Assembly: GCA_019114545.1 (NCBI GenBank)
Contig: DXFG01000037.1
Span: forward strand, 1-49,897
Direction: 5' to 3'
DNA: 49,897 nucleotides
Source of the DNA: Candidatus Blautia pullistercoris
GTDB lineage: Bacteria > Bacillota > Clostridia > Lachnospirales > Lachnospiraceae
Under the pieces are notes generated by a model. The model had not been told where the DNA came from. It saw only the letters and a list, made by a program, of their open reading frames with translations, and searched no databases. This document shows positions 25,813 through 34,331 of this stretch, piece after piece. The translations under genes were made by a program, and so were the position numbers. Position 1 is the first letter of the stretch. Each line of letters starts with the position of its first letter.

Positions 25813-27228
25813 TCAGTCAGTTACGATCTCTTTAAACAGGATCTCCGCTTCAGGCGCTTTTATCCGGATATCTGCTTTTTCCGGATAGTACCGGGTAGAA
25901 AACACGTACTCTCCATCATTGAGGAATACCTCCACAGAAGAAGTATCTGTAAGGATCCTTACATTTTTCAGAACATCCAGTTCCACATATCTTCTTCCTC
26001 TTCCTGCGGAAACACTTGTCTTTTCCTGATCTTTAAACCCCATCTCGAACCGGCCTTCCCGGTATTCCAGAACCAGTTCTTCTCCCAGGACAGCCTGGAA
26101 CTGATTATGGCTGATATGGGAAATTTCTGCCTGATATACAGGATGATCTCTCATCTCTAAAGCATCCTTTTTTCTTTCCAACAGCCGGCATTTTTCTTCC
26201 AGTTCCCGGACAGGTCTCTGGCAGGGAATCCCGTCTTTTATATAGATTTCTCTTGGGAAGGTAAAGCAATGCTGCCACCCGTCTTCGATAGTCCTGTTGG
26301 TATATTCTTTACAATCCGGCATTCCCATCCAGCCGATCTGTATGATTCTGCCGTCCTCTGTCCGGAAGCTCTGAGGGGCATAGTAATCAAATCCATAATC
26401 CCAAAGCCGGTACTCTCCCAGATGATACTTGCCGGAAATTTCTCCTTCCAGGAGGAAATACCCGGACTGGTATACATTCCGCTCTTCCCACTGGCCTCCC
26501 GTAAGCCCCTGGACAGAGGCTGAAAGGATCTTCCGGTCTCCGATTTCAAAATAATCCGGACATTCCCACATATAGCCAAAGGGTTTATCTGTCTTCACAC
26601 GGTTTGCCAGGCTCCAGTGGATCCTGTCTTCTGACTGATAGAGAAGGACCTGGCCTTCATCTTTTTTCGTACGGGCTCCCAGAATCATATAGTAGGTGTC
26701 TTCTTTCTTCCAGACCTTAGGATCCCGGACATGAAGGGTAAGATCGGATGGATAATCTCCGTTATCCATCAGTTTTCTCTTTCTTCCAAAATGGATCCCG
26801 TCTCTGCTGGATACCAGAACAGTATTAGCCTGGCGTCCGGTATTAATATAGTCATATTCCCCGTCTTCCAGCTTTACATTTCCGGTATAATACAGAAACA
26901 TTTCCCCGTCTTCGATAAAGGCGGCTCCGGAATAAACGCCGCTGCAGTCAAAAGGCTGATCCGGATATAAAGGCACACCCTGGTACTCCCAGTCAATCAT
27001 ATCAGAACTGGTGTAATGGCCCCACATCTTCACGCCGCCCTCCGGGTCAAAAGGGGAGTACTGAAAAAATCCGTGGTAAGTCCCCTGGAACTGACATAAT
27101 CCATTGGGATCATTCAGCCATCCCACAGGGGGCATGAGATGGATTTTCTGGCGGAAGGGATCTTTTCCCTCCGCCTTTTTCTCTGCTGCCTTTGTTAATT
27201 TCTTTAAATCTTCTGTCAATGCAGTCAT
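25813..27228 (-). CDS. scrB: GH32 sucrose-6-phosphate hydrolase / beta-fructosidase
   Basis: A 471-residue intracellular GH32 enzyme that splits sucrose-6-phosphate (or a related beta-fructoside phosphate) to glucose-6-phosphate and fructose. The nucleophile motif is WLNDPNG with Asp40, the transition-state stabiliser is RDP with Asp169, and the acid/base motif is ECPD with Glu222. A C-terminal beta-sandwich (about 340-471) follows the five-bladed propeller. There is no signal peptide, in keeping with a PTS partner. AGGAG precedes the ATG. It starts 14 nt after the EII gene and shares its transcript. Confidence 0.93.
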   Translation of the reverse strand: MTALTEDLKKLTKAAEKKAEGKDPFRQKIHLMPPVGWLNDPNGLCQFQGTYHGFFQYSPFDPEGGVKMWGHYTSSDMIDWEYQGVPLYPDQPFDCSGVYSGAAFIEDGEMFLYYTGNVKLEDGEYDYINTGRQANTVLVSSRDGIHFGRKRKLMDNGDYPSDLTLHVRDPKVWKKEDTYYMILGARTKKDEGQVLLYQSEDRIHWSLANRVKTDKPFGYMWECPDYFEIGDRKILSASVQGLTGGQWEERNVYQSGYFLLEGEISGKYHLGEYRLWDYGFDYYAPQSFRTEDGRIIQIGWMGMPDCKEYTNRTIEDGWQHCFTFPREIYIKDGIPCQRPVRELEEKCRLLERKKDALEMRDHPVYQAEISHISHNQFQAVLGEELVLEYREGRFEMGFKDQEKTSVSAGRGRRYVELDVLKNVRILTDTSSVEVFLNDGEYVFSTRYYPEKADIRIKAPEAEILFKEIVTD

Positions 27229-27242
27229 AGCATATTCTCCTA

Positions 27243-29183
27243 TTACTGTTTTTCCAGTTTCATGACAGGGCTCTCCCCGTCTGTCTCTCCTGGTTCTGTT
27301 TTTTCCACTGTAGAGAAGTCTTCCGGATTGGTCAGGATCACCATGGTAGTGGCCGGATATCCGGCAGCCTTGATAATCTCCAGATCTGCCTCTATCAGCA
27401 CATCTCCTTTATGGACCATATCCCCGTCAGAAACTTTCTTGGTAAAACCTTTTCCTTCCAGCTTTACTGTATCGATTCCTACATGGATCAGCAGTTCTCC
27501 GCCTGCTTTTGTGGTAAGGCACACCGCATGTCCGGTTTCAAAAATATTGCTGACCTGTCCGTCGCAGGGTGCGGTAATTTTCCCCTCTGAAGGCTCTACT
27601 GCAACGGTAGTGCCCAGCATTTCTGAGGCAAAGGTCTCATCTCTGACTTCTGTAAGAGGAACTACTTTTCCCTTTACCGGGCTGACTAAAATCTCTTCTT
27701 TTACTTCTTCCCTGCCTTCTTTGTCAGAAGTTTCTCCGGCAATTTCTTTTCTCTCTTCTCCGATCTCTCCCGTCTGACTGCCTGTCTCTGCTGCCGGGAC
27801 AGGCCGCTGATCCTTATAAAGCAGGAAGGAGATCACGAAAGCAACGCCTACTGCAATGACCATTTCGATAAAATACTGAACAGGCTCGTCCAGACACAGG
27901 AGGATTCCAAAGATACCGGTAACCCCTGTTCCTTTGGCGCCCAGGTGTACGATGGAAGCATAAAGAGCGCCGCATCCGCCGCCGATACATCCGGCGATAA
28001 AAGGTTTAAAGAACCGCAGGTTTACACCGAAGATCGCCGGTTCTGTGATACCCATAAAAGCACTTAAGGAAGAAGGCAGTGCCAGAGATTTTACTTTTTT
28101 GTCTTTAGATTTAAGAGCTACCGCAAGAGCTGCAGCACCCTGGGCAATATTGGCCGCACTTGCCAGAGGCAGCCAGTAGGTAACGCCGTACTGGGCGATC
28201 TGTCCGATATCAATAGCTGTATACATCTGATGGATACCGGTTACTACCGTCGGGGCGTACAAGGCTCCCATAATAAGACTTCCGATACCAAATGGCAGTG
28301 TGAGCATCCACTGGATGGCATTTAAAATGGCATTTTCCGCCCATACAAAGATAGGACCGATGATCGCCAGAGTAAGGTATCCGGTTACAAAAACACTGAC
28401 TAAAGGCGTCACAAAAAGATCCAGAACCTCCGGCACCACTTTGTGCAGCTTTTTCTCGATCACAGAGAGGAGCCATACTGCGATCACTACCGGGATCACA
28501 TGTCCCTGATATCCTACCATGTCAATGTCATAAAGACCGAAGAACACAGACTGGGTCTGGAGGACGCCGTCTGTAGCCACAGTATAGGCATTCTGGAGAG
28601 AAGGGTTGATCATAATCATGCCGATAACCGCTCCCAGATAAGGATTGGCTCCAAACGCCTTCGCCGCCGAAAAAGCGATGAGGATCTGCAGGAAGGTATA
28701 AGCCGTATTGCTGAACAGACTGGCAAATACATAAATAGAACTGCTGGTGTCCATGTTGATAAAGCCGTTATTGATCATAAAATCCAGAGAATTCATGATC
28801 CCCATAAGAAAACCGCTGGCCACGATCGCCGGTATAATGGGTACGAAAATATCCCCCAAAAGCTTAATGGCCCTCATAAATACATTCTGCTGTTTGGCAG
28901 CAGCCTCCTTAGCTTCTGCCTTTGTGCTTGCAGTAATGCCTGCAATGGCTATAAACTGATCAAACACTTTATTGACCGTTCCTGTTCCCAGAATAATCTG
29001 AAGCTGTCCGGAAGCTTCAAAAACTCCTTTTACTCCCTCAATATTTTCCAGAGCTCCTTTATCAGCCTTATTGTTATCGGCAATAACCAGACGGAGCCTT
29101 GTTGCACAGTGGGCGGCCGAAACAATATTTTTGCTTCCGCCTACTTTTTCCAGAATTTCCTTTGCGGTCTTTCCGTAGTCCAT
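27243..29183 (-). CDS. PTS system EIIBCA, sucrose/beta-glucoside family
   Basis: A 646-residue phosphotransferase permease that imports and phosphorylates a sugar, probably sucrose given the adjacent GH32 gene. EIIB (about 1-85) carries the phosphocysteine Cys26 in SAAHCATRLRL. EIIC (about 105-450) is the multi-helix channel (GVTYWLPLASAANIAQGAAALAVALK). EIIA (about 510-640) has the phosphohistidine in LLIHVGIDTVKLEGKGF. A Glu/Lys-rich linker joins C and A. The start at 29183 follows AAGGAGAG. The operator-like site at 29227-29240 lies in its promoter region. Confidence 0.92.
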   Translation of the reverse strand: MDYGKTAKEILEKVGGSKNIVSAAHCATRLRLVIADNNKADKGALENIEGVKGVFEASGQLQIILGTGTVNKVFDQFIAIAGITASTKAEAKEAAAKQQNVFMRAIKLLGDIFVPIIPAIVASGFLMGIMNSLDFMINNGFINMDTSSSIYVFASLFSNTAYTFLQILIAFSAAKAFGANPYLGAVIGMIMINPSLQNAYTVATDGVLQTQSVFFGLYDIDMVGYQGHVIPVVIAVWLLSVIEKKLHKVVPEVLDLFVTPLVSVFVTGYLTLAIIGPIFVWAENAILNAIQWMLTLPFGIGSLIMGALYAPTVVTGIHQMYTAIDIGQIAQYGVTYWLPLASAANIAQGAAALAVALKSKDKKVKSLALPSSLSAFMGITEPAIFGVNLRFFKPFIAGCIGGGCGALYASIVHLGAKGTGVTGIFGILLCLDEPVQYFIEMVIAVGVAFVISFLLYKDQRPVPAAETGSQTGEIGEERKEIAGETSDKEGREEVKEEILVSPVKGKVVPLTEVRDETFASEMLGTTVAVEPSEGKITAPCDGQVSNIFETGHAVCLTTKAGGELLIHVGIDTVKLEGKGFTKKVSDGDMVHKGDVLIEADLEIIKAAGYPATTMVILTNPEDFSTVEKTEPGETDGESPVMKLEKQ

Positions 29184-29226
29184 GATGACTCTCCTTTCTC
29201 TTTGTCCTTTTCTTTTCATGATAATA

Positions 29227-29253
29227 TGTAATCGATTTCATATCTTTATGTAA
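29227..29253 (-). promoter_or_regulatory. Promoter/operator region of the sucrose operon
   Basis: The LacI-type site TGAAATCGATTACA (29240-29227 on the minus strand; palindromic core AATCGATT) lies downstream of a minus-strand TTTACA at 29253-29248. The -10 box (TACATA or TATTAT) overlaps or directly follows the site, so a bound repressor would block transcription. The -10 assignment is uncertain. Confidence 0.5.
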
Positions 29254-29263
29254 ATAATACGTA

Positions 29264-29295
29264 AAAAAATGCCATTTGTAAAGATGGCATTTTTA
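29264..29295. terminator. Bidirectional terminator between the LacI regulator and EII genes
   Basis: The stem AAATGCCAT/ATGGCATTT with an 8-nt loop is flanked by A- and T-runs on both sides. On the minus strand it ends the LacI-family regulator transcript before the EII promoter. Confidence 0.75.
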
Positions 29296-29296
29296 C

Positions 29297-29407
29297 TGAT
29301 AATCGTTATTCATTTTTGTATAAAATGCATGTAAAGCAGCTTTTCTGACCCTGAAAAGCGCCCTTCCTTTTTCAACTACACCCTTTCAATATATGATATC
29401 GTTATCA
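29297..29407. promoter_or_regulatory. Two further LacI-operator-like sites
   Basis: TGATAATCGTTATTCA (29297-29312) and TGATATCGTTATCA (29394-29407) share the pattern TGATA(A)TCGTTATYA with a central CG, as expected for LacI-family operators. Both are in the LacI-EII spacer, distal to the EII promoter, and could be auxiliary sites. Confidence 0.4.
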
Positions 29408-29408
29408 C

Positions 29409-30443
29409 CTATTCTTGTTCGTTCACGATCTGAAATCCCAGTTTCATCTCAATAGGGATCTTCTCTCCCCGCTCGATTACGTCCAAAAGGAGCTCTGCCC
29501 CCCGGATCCCGCTGGTCTTATATCCGAAATGCACGGTGGGGATGCCCCCGGTGACGGCTTTTAAAAACTGATTGTCTCCGAATCCGGTGACTTTTATGCT
29601 GCTGCCCTTTAAAACGTATTCCATCCTTGATCCGGAATCCTGGACTTCCTGAGGAATCTTTTTTTTGCTGCAGGCAAGAATTGCTTCTATAGCCCCTGCG
29701 GCGATGGTATCTGTAGCGCAGGACAAAACGGCAATATCCTTCTTTTTATCCAGAAGATCTAAAGCCGCCTCATATCCGGATTCCATGGTAAACTGTGATT
29801 TTCTGGTATATTCTTCTTCCAGTTCCGCCCCCAGGCTCTTCAGCCCTGCCCGAAATCCCTCTTCTCTGGCAGTTCCTACGGCTTTATCCTCCCTGGTAAC
29901 CCCGATATATGCAATTCTTCCTTTCTCCCCGGCAGCGGCTGCCGCAATTTTCCCCATAGCCTTTCCTGCCCCATAGTCATCATGATAAATACAATTGGCA
30001 TATTTCGTATACTGTCCCACAACCACTACCGGGACCTTGGATTCTTTCAGAAACTTTTTGTGTTCCCCTGTGATCACCGTTGCGATCAGCACGATCCCGT
30101 CCACCGGATAATTTTCAAACAGCTTCAGATAAGTAATTTCTTTTGCCGGCTGATTATCTGTACTGGCAAGGAGCATCTGATAGCCTCTCCTGGACAGCAC
30201 CTGCTCGATCCCTGCCGTTACACGGCTGATGGATTCTGAATTGATCTTAGGCACTACCACTCCAACCAGACAGGCCCGCTTTGTCCGCAGGATCCTGGCC
30301 TGGGCGGAAGGCTGATAACCGGTTTCCTCAATAACCTTTTTAATCTGCTCTTTCTTTTCCTCACTGACATAGCCCCCGTTCAGATATCTGGATACAGCCG
30401 CGCTGGATACCCCTGCAAGCCGGGCGATTTCTTTAATGGTCAT
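29409..30443 (-). CDS. LacI-family transcriptional regulator of the sucrose operon
   Basis: A 344-residue repressor. The N-terminal helix-turn-helix and hinge helix are visible (TIKEIARLAGVSSAAVSRYLNGG, then RILRTKRACLVGVVVP). The effector domain resembles periplasmic sugar-binding proteins (YPVDGIVLIA, CATDTIAAGAIEAI, IKVTGFGD). The start at 30443 is preferred because AGGAGG lies 8 nt upstream; the ATG two codons earlier is too close. That start overlaps the preceding GNAT stop (ATGA). Its target is inferred from its position directly upstream of the EII/GH32 genes. Confidence 0.9.
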   Translation of the reverse strand: MTIKEIARLAGVSSAAVSRYLNGGYVSEEKKEQIKKVIEETGYQPSAQARILRTKRACLVGVVVPKINSESISRVTAGIEQVLSRRGYQMLLASTDNQPAKEITYLKLFENYPVDGIVLIATVITGEHKKFLKESKVPVVVVGQYTKYANCIYHDDYGAGKAMGKIAAAAAGEKGRIAYIGVTREDKAVGTAREEGFRAGLKSLGAELEEEYTRKSQFTMESGYEAALDLLDKKKDIAVLSCATDTIAAGAIEAILACSKKKIPQEVQDSGSRMEYVLKGSSIKVTGFGDNQFLKAVTGGIPTVHFGYKTSGIRGAELLLDVIERGEKIPIEMKLGFQIVNEQE

Positions 30444-30976
30444 TCCCATTCCTCCTCTAATATTGCCATAAGGATATCGTCTCCGTATTTGTCGCCGTCT
30501 TTTACAGCATCCCGAAGAACGCCCTCTCTTCGAAATCCTGCCTTTTCATAAGCCCTTATAGCTCTCGGATTAAAAGAAAAAACATCCAATTCCACCCGGT
30601 GAAGCCTCGCTTCCCGAAATGCAAAATCCAGGGTACTCTGTATAGCCCAGGATCCGATCCCTTTTCCGCAGTCTTCCGGATGAAATACAGCGATCCTGAA
30701 ATTGGCTTTTCTCAGCTCCCAGTCAATTTCATTCAGTACACTTTCCCCTATGATCTTCCCCTGGGGAGAGCATATCAAAAAATCGAACCTGTCCTTGTCA
30801 TCAATACATTTTTTCAGAAATCCCACTACTTCATCATGGGAAAAATCCGTCCTGCTGCCTGTCAGCCTGGCAGTTTCCGGGTCAAATGGGCGAAAATTAT
30901 TTTCAAAGTATTCCTCTGCATCTTCTTTTTCGGCTAAACGGAGGACATAGCCGTCTTTCTCATAAACCTTGTTCAT
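30440..30976 (-). CDS. GNAT acetyltransferase (RimJ/RimL-like)
   Basis: A 178-residue acetyl-CoA-dependent transferase. Visible GNAT signatures are RLAEKEDAEEYF, FRIAVFHPEDCGKGIGSWAIQ (acetyl-CoA pyrophosphate loop) and NPRAIRAYEKAGFRREG. Small-molecule or protein N-termini are typical acceptors; none is indicated here. The ATG at 30976 has AAGGCGG upstream. An in-frame GTG at 31021 overlaps the previous stop and would add 15 residues, so the start is uncertain. Its stop overlaps the LacI regulator start. Confidence 0.82.
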   Translation of the reverse strand: MNKVYEKDGYVLRLAEKEDAEEYFENNFRPFDPETARLTGSRTDFSHDEVVGFLKKCIDDKDRFDFLICSPQGKIIGESVLNEIDWELRKANFRIAVFHPEDCGKGIGSWAIQSTLDFAFREARLHRVELDVFSFNPRAIRAYEKAGFRREGVLRDAVKDGDKYGDDILMAILEEEWE

Positions 30977-31017
30977 GTCTTGCCGCCTTTTCAAACTTAT
31001 TCTTAAAGTTTCTCTGA

Positions 31018-31527
31018 TCACAGGCCAAATTCCTGTGCATAGACCACTTCTCCTTTTACCGGCGCTGCCTCTTCCCTCAGTCTGGCCGCCATAAAATTAG
31101 GAGAAGGAAAGCCTTCCGGAACCTGGATCCCCACTTTTTCTGCCGGAACATAGCCGAATTTCGGATAATAGGTTTTGCTTCCAAGGACCAGTGACCAGGA
31201 ATATCCCAGTTCCCCGGCAATTTTGTGTCCCTGCCGGATCAGGGCGGCTCCAACGCCCTGTCTCTGATATCCTGGCTTTACAGATAAAGGCGCCAGAGCC
31301 AGCACCCTGTCTTCCCCCACCTTTGCCTCTGTAAACAGGATATGGCCGATAATCTCACCATCCTCTTCTGCTACTAAAGACAGCTCCGGCACAAAGGCCC
31401 GGCTCTTTCTTAAAGCTTCTGCCAGATCCTGTTCATTGCCATCTGCGTGTTCTGCTGTTGCAAAAGCTTCTTTGATCAGTTTATATACTTCCTTATGATC
31501 TTTTCTTTCTTCCTGTCTGATTTTCAT
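31018..31527 (-). CDS. GNAT acetyltransferase (YhbS-like)
   Basis: A 169-residue acetyltransferase with the YhbS/PA4026-like layout: IRQEERKDHKEVYKLIKEAF, LSLVAEEDGEIIGHILF, LAPLSVKPGYQRQGVGAALI (acetyl-CoA loop) and VLGSKTYYPKFGYVPA. The acceptor is unknown. The start at 31527 follows GGAGAGG with good spacing. It is the first of three genes (GNAT, GNAT, LacI regulator) that probably share a transcript. The spacer upstream holds the structured repeat. Confidence 0.87.
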   Translation of the reverse strand: MKIRQEERKDHKEVYKLIKEAFATAEHADGNEQDLAEALRKSRAFVPELSLVAEEDGEIIGHILFTEAKVGEDRVLALAPLSVKPGYQRQGVGAALIRQGHKIAGELGYSWSLVLGSKTYYPKFGYVPAEKVGIQVPEGFPSPNFMAARLREEAAPVKGEVVYAQEFGL

Positions 31528-31601
31528 AGACACCTCTCCGCCATTTGATTTTCTTTAAGATTTATTATCATCTATTCTCCTCATTTTTGTCAACCTCCCA
31601 A

Positions 31602-31673
31602 AGTCAAAGACCCTTGCGGCAGTCGCCAAATGGCCATACAAGCATGTCCGCTTGGCTCGTTGCTCGCAGGAAT
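31602..31673 (+). repeat. Structured intergenic repeat, copy 2
   Basis: Homologous to 3082-3153 but in opposite orientation. It shares GTCAAAGACC, TTGCGGCAGTCGCC, GCATGTCCGC and GCAGGAAT. The predicted stem GCCAA..GGACATG / TATGGCC..TTGGC differs from copy 1 by paired changes. It sits between a GNAT gene and a terminator. Confidence 0.6.
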
Positions 31674-31737
31674 AAAAGGAAAGGGACTGCTCCACTAAAA
31701 TAGAACCTCTAAAATATTTCGTGCAACAGTCCCTTTC
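31674..31737 (-). terminator. Terminator of the S66-GNAT-DUF3786 operon and bgl relic
   Basis: The stem GAAAGGGACTG/CAGTCCCTTTC has a long AT-rich loop and is followed on the minus strand by CCTTTTATT. It lies just 3' of the GH1 relic. Confidence 0.7.
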
Positions 31738-31796
31738 GGAACATATTTTTAACTTTCCTTACTTTTGCTCCGGGGTTATCTCATAGTTTCTTCCTG

Positions 31797-31925
31797 TTAA
31801 TCCAGCTCTTCTCCATTGGAAGCAATCACTTTCTGATACCAGTAAAAGGATTTTTTCGGAATACGGTCTAAAGTTCCTCTGCCGTCTTCCTGCTTATCCA
31901 CATAAACAAACCCTAAGTTTTTTCC
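31797..31925 (-). pseudogene. 3' remnant of a GH1 6-phospho-beta-glucosidase gene
   Basis: An open minus-strand frame of about 42 codons ends at TAA 31797. It reads [19 protein letters not shown] then [20 protein letters not shown], which is the conserved C-terminus of GH1 6-phospho-beta-glucosidases (family pattern FGFIYVD...RxxKxSFxWYxxVIxxNGExLD). The frame begins within a few bases of the DUF3786 stop and has no start or ribosome binding site. The rest of an expected enzyme of about 470 residues is gone, so an upstream deletion or replacement is inferred. The terminator at 31674-31737 probably belonged to it. Confidence 0.8.
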
Positions 31926-31926
31926 G

Positions 31927-32562
31927 TCAGATCTCTTGCTTTCGGATCTCATTCTCCAACCGGTACAATACATGGCTCATCATAAAAAAGATGGTTTCGT
32001 AATGGACATAATCCAGGATCTTCTCGTCCCACATAAATTTCAGCATTGCCGGGAATTCTTCATCGGAATACCAGAACTGGAAGACCGCAGGCAGGAAAGG
32101 AAAAATTTCCAGCCGATAGCTTATATCCCCTACCGGCTCCGGGATCCCGCCCAGTTTTTCACAGGCTCTCGCCAGTTCTTTGGTTTTGTCATCAAAAAAT
32201 CCTGTATATTTCTGAAAGATATTTCCCACAGTCCCGGAAGAAAATACCGTTCCTTTCAGACTGTTCAGGCTGACAAATTTTCCTGAAAGATGGCAGTCCG
32301 GTTTGGAATCGCAGAGCACATCATAGATGGACATGGCTTCATTATAATCCGTCTGCCTCCAGTCTTTTGTCTCCGGCTCCTGAACCTGGATCTCCCCGGT
32401 TTTCCGGTTTATCCGGTAAAGACTGCTTACAAAAGTAACATAAATATATTCTTCATCACAGGGAAGCTGAAATTTCTCCGTCATCTGTTCCTGGTTATAC
32501 CGGAGAAATCTCTTGGCCATCTGTCCCTTCATGATCTGATAGTTGGATTTTGGCATTTCCAT
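31927..32562 (-). CDS. DUF3786 domain protein
   Basis: A 211-residue soluble protein. It shows an N-terminal helix region ([21 protein letters not shown]), then [21 protein letters not shown], a [20 protein letters not shown] segment, and a C-terminal [29 protein letters not shown] block, matching the DUF3786 pattern of anaerobes. The function is unknown. The ATG at 32562 follows GAGGAG. It lies 5 nt after a GNAT gene in the S66-GNAT-DUF3786 operon, and its 3' end abuts the GH1 relic. Confidence 0.75.
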   Translation of the reverse strand: MEMPKSNYQIMKGQMAKRFLRYNQEQMTEKFQLPCDEEYIYVTFVSSLYRINRKTGEIQVQEPETKDWRQTDYNEAMSIYDVLCDSKPDCHLSGKFVSLNSLKGTVFSSGTVGNIFQKYTGFFDDKTKELARACEKLGGIPEPVGDISYRLEIFPFLPAVFQFWYSDEEFPAMLKFMWDEKILDYVHYETIFFMMSHVLYRLENEIRKQEI

Positions 32563-32567
32563 CTTTT

Positions 32568-33074
32568 TTACTCCTCTGCATACTTTCCGTAAATACAAAG
32601 ATCATAGATCTTGTCACCCTTGGTAACTGCCTTTTTCATAACGCCTTCCAGGACAAATCCATTCTTTTCCAGCACCTTTCTGGAAGGAATATTGGGTTCA
32701 TAGACCAGTCCGGTGATGCGGATAAGATCCAGCTCTTTATAAGCCAGAAGGCAGATCTGTCTTACCGCTTCCGTCATGATCCCCCGGGAATAGTATTCTT
32801 CTTTCAGCATATAGCCGATCTCTCCGTCTCTTCTGTAAACATCCGCTTTTCTCTCCACGGAAATATTTCCAACGATCTTTCCATCTGCCAGAATTGCCCG
32901 GAAAATCCCATCTTTTCCCTCCTGCTTTTCCGCCATGCCGATCCACCATTGGGCATTATCTTCTGTATAGGGATAGGGCAGACGGTCAGAAAGGAACTGC
33001 CGGTCTGCATTGTGACATAATTTTGCCAGATCTTTTTTATCTTCCAAAGTCCATGGTTTTAATTCTATTTTCAT
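32568..33074 (-). CDS. GNAT acetyltransferase (RimL-like)
   Basis: A 168-residue acetyltransferase with GNAT hallmarks: LKPWTLEDKKDLAKL, IVGNISVER, EIGYMLKEEYYSRGIMTEAVRQI (acetyl-CoA loop) and NIPSRKVLEKNGFVLEG. The acceptor is unknown. The ATG at 33074 follows AAAGGAGGAG. It is the middle gene of the S66-GNAT-DUF3786 operon, 21 nt after the S66 peptidase gene. Confidence 0.9.
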   Translation of the reverse strand: MKIELKPWTLEDKKDLAKLCHNADRQFLSDRLPYPYTEDNAQWWIGMAEKQEGKDGIFRAILADGKIVGNISVERKADVYRRDGEIGYMLKEEYYSRGIMTEAVRQICLLAYKELDLIRITGLVYEPNIPSRKVLEKNGFVLEGVMKKAVTKGDKIYDLCIYGKYAEE

Positions 33075-33095
33075 AGGTGATCTCCTCCTTTTTCT

Positions 33096-34175
33096 TTACC
33101 CTTCCTCAAACATACTCTCCCGGAAAAGGATCTTATTTTTCTCACCGAAAACCTCTGCTTCTACCCCATAGGGAAGGACGCATCTGGGGTGTGCATGGCC
33201 GAAATTCACGTTATATATAATAGACAATTCCGGATTTCCCACTGCCTCCCGGTATACTTGTTTGTATTCTTCGTAGAAAACTTCGTCCTGGGGTTTTCCT
33301 GCCAGGATTCCTGTGATCTCTTCAAAAACCCCTTTTTCTCTCAACATTGCCAGTTCACGGGCCAAAAGCTCCGGCTCAGGCTGTTCTTCGCAGGTCTCAA
33401 TAAAGAGGATCTTTCCCCTCCACTCTTCTCTTTCCGGGAAAAGTCCGTACCTTTCGCAGATTTCTTTTTCCTCTTTATATCTGGCTCCGGAAAGGGCGTC
33501 ATATATGCTCTCCGCACAGCCTCCCAGAAGCTTTCCCCGGAAATGGCCGCTTCCCTGAAGGATCTCAAAGCCTTTTGTATCTTCGTGAGCCGTTCTTTCT
33601 GTGCCAAGAGCTGCAACAGAAAAGTCTTTCCTCTCCTCGTACCAGACCGGGCTGGGACAGATTTCCTTTTTCTCCTGTCCGGCAAAATATCCCTGAAAAT
33701 ATTCTTTTGTATAGGGCAGCATGTCCTTACCCATATCCGCCAGATCGCAGATAAAACAGGGTCCATAATATGTAGTCAGCCCCAGCTTGTAAAACATCAG
33801 GTGATTGATGGTGGTATCTGAAAATCCGGTAAACAGCTTTGGCTTTGTTTTTACCAGCGTTGCAAATTCCGAATCCTCCATAAGATAAGGGAGAAGGCGG
33901 TAAGTATCGTCTCCTCCTATAGCACAGATAATGCCTTTCACAGAGTTATCCCGGAAAGCTTCTTTTAAATCTTCAGCCCGTGCCTGGGGATTTTTATCCA
34001 GATATTCTATACCCTTTAGAGAATTAGGCATAAAAACAGGCTCCAGTCCAAACTCCCGGAGGCGTTTTGTGCCAAGCGCCACATTATGTCGGCAGGACTC
34101 CTCTCCAAGCATTCCGCTGGAAAGGCTGACCACCGCCACTTTATCTCCTCTTCTTAACGGTTCCGGCTTTCTCAT
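33096..34175 (-). CDS. S66-family LD-carboxypeptidase (MccF/LdcA-like)
   Basis: A 359-residue serine peptidase of family S66. Visible landmarks are the N-terminal KVAVVSLSSGM, the GGDDTYRLLPYL segment, the nucleophile motif TGFSDTT with Ser119, a glutamate in the ETCEEQPEPE region, and the catalytic histidine in NFGHAHPRCVLPYG. The family includes peptidoglycan LD-carboxypeptidases and microcin C immunity proteins; the GGDDT block is closer to the MccF branch. There is no signal peptide, so it acts in the cytoplasm. An AGGAGGAG site and the promoter at 34225-34253 precede it. Confidence 0.9.
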   Translation of the reverse strand: MRKPEPLRRGDKVAVVSLSSGMLGEESCRHNVALGTKRLREFGLEPVFMPNSLKGIEYLDKNPQARAEDLKEAFRDNSVKGIICAIGGDDTYRLLPYLMEDSEFATLVKTKPKLFTGFSDTTINHLMFYKLGLTTYYGPCFICDLADMGKDMLPYTKEYFQGYFAGQEKKEICPSPVWYEERKDFSVAALGTERTAHEDTKGFEILQGSGHFRGKLLGGCAESIYDALSGARYKEEKEICERYGLFPEREEWRGKILFIETCEEQPEPELLARELAMLREKGVFEEITGILAGKPQDEVFYEEYKQVYREAVGNPELSIIYNVNFGHAHPRCVLPYGVEAEVFGEKNKILFRESMFEEG

Positions 34176-34224
34176 AGCTCGTTCTCCTCCTGTAAAAATC
34201 TTTTGTGTCAGATGTTTCGTTTAC

Positions 34225-34253
34225 ATTCTATCACAGAGTAATTCCCCCAACAA
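34225..34253 (-). promoter_or_regulatory. Promoter of the S66 operon
   Basis: Minus-strand TTGTTG (34253-34248), 17-bp spacer, TAGAAT (34230-34225), 50 nt before the ATG. Confidence 0.6.
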
Positions 34254-34287
34254 CCGGAGATTAAGCATAGCATTTTTACCTCCCAGG

Positions 34288-34296
34288 TGCTATAAT
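34288..34296 (+). promoter_or_regulatory. Extended -10 promoter of the AEC transporter gene
   Basis: TGCTATAAT gives a consensus -10 with the TGn extension. No good -35 is seen. It lies 36 nt before the ATG. Confidence 0.55.
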
Positions 34297-34331
34297 CATT
34301 TCGACTTTATAAACAACAGGAGATAATTGTT

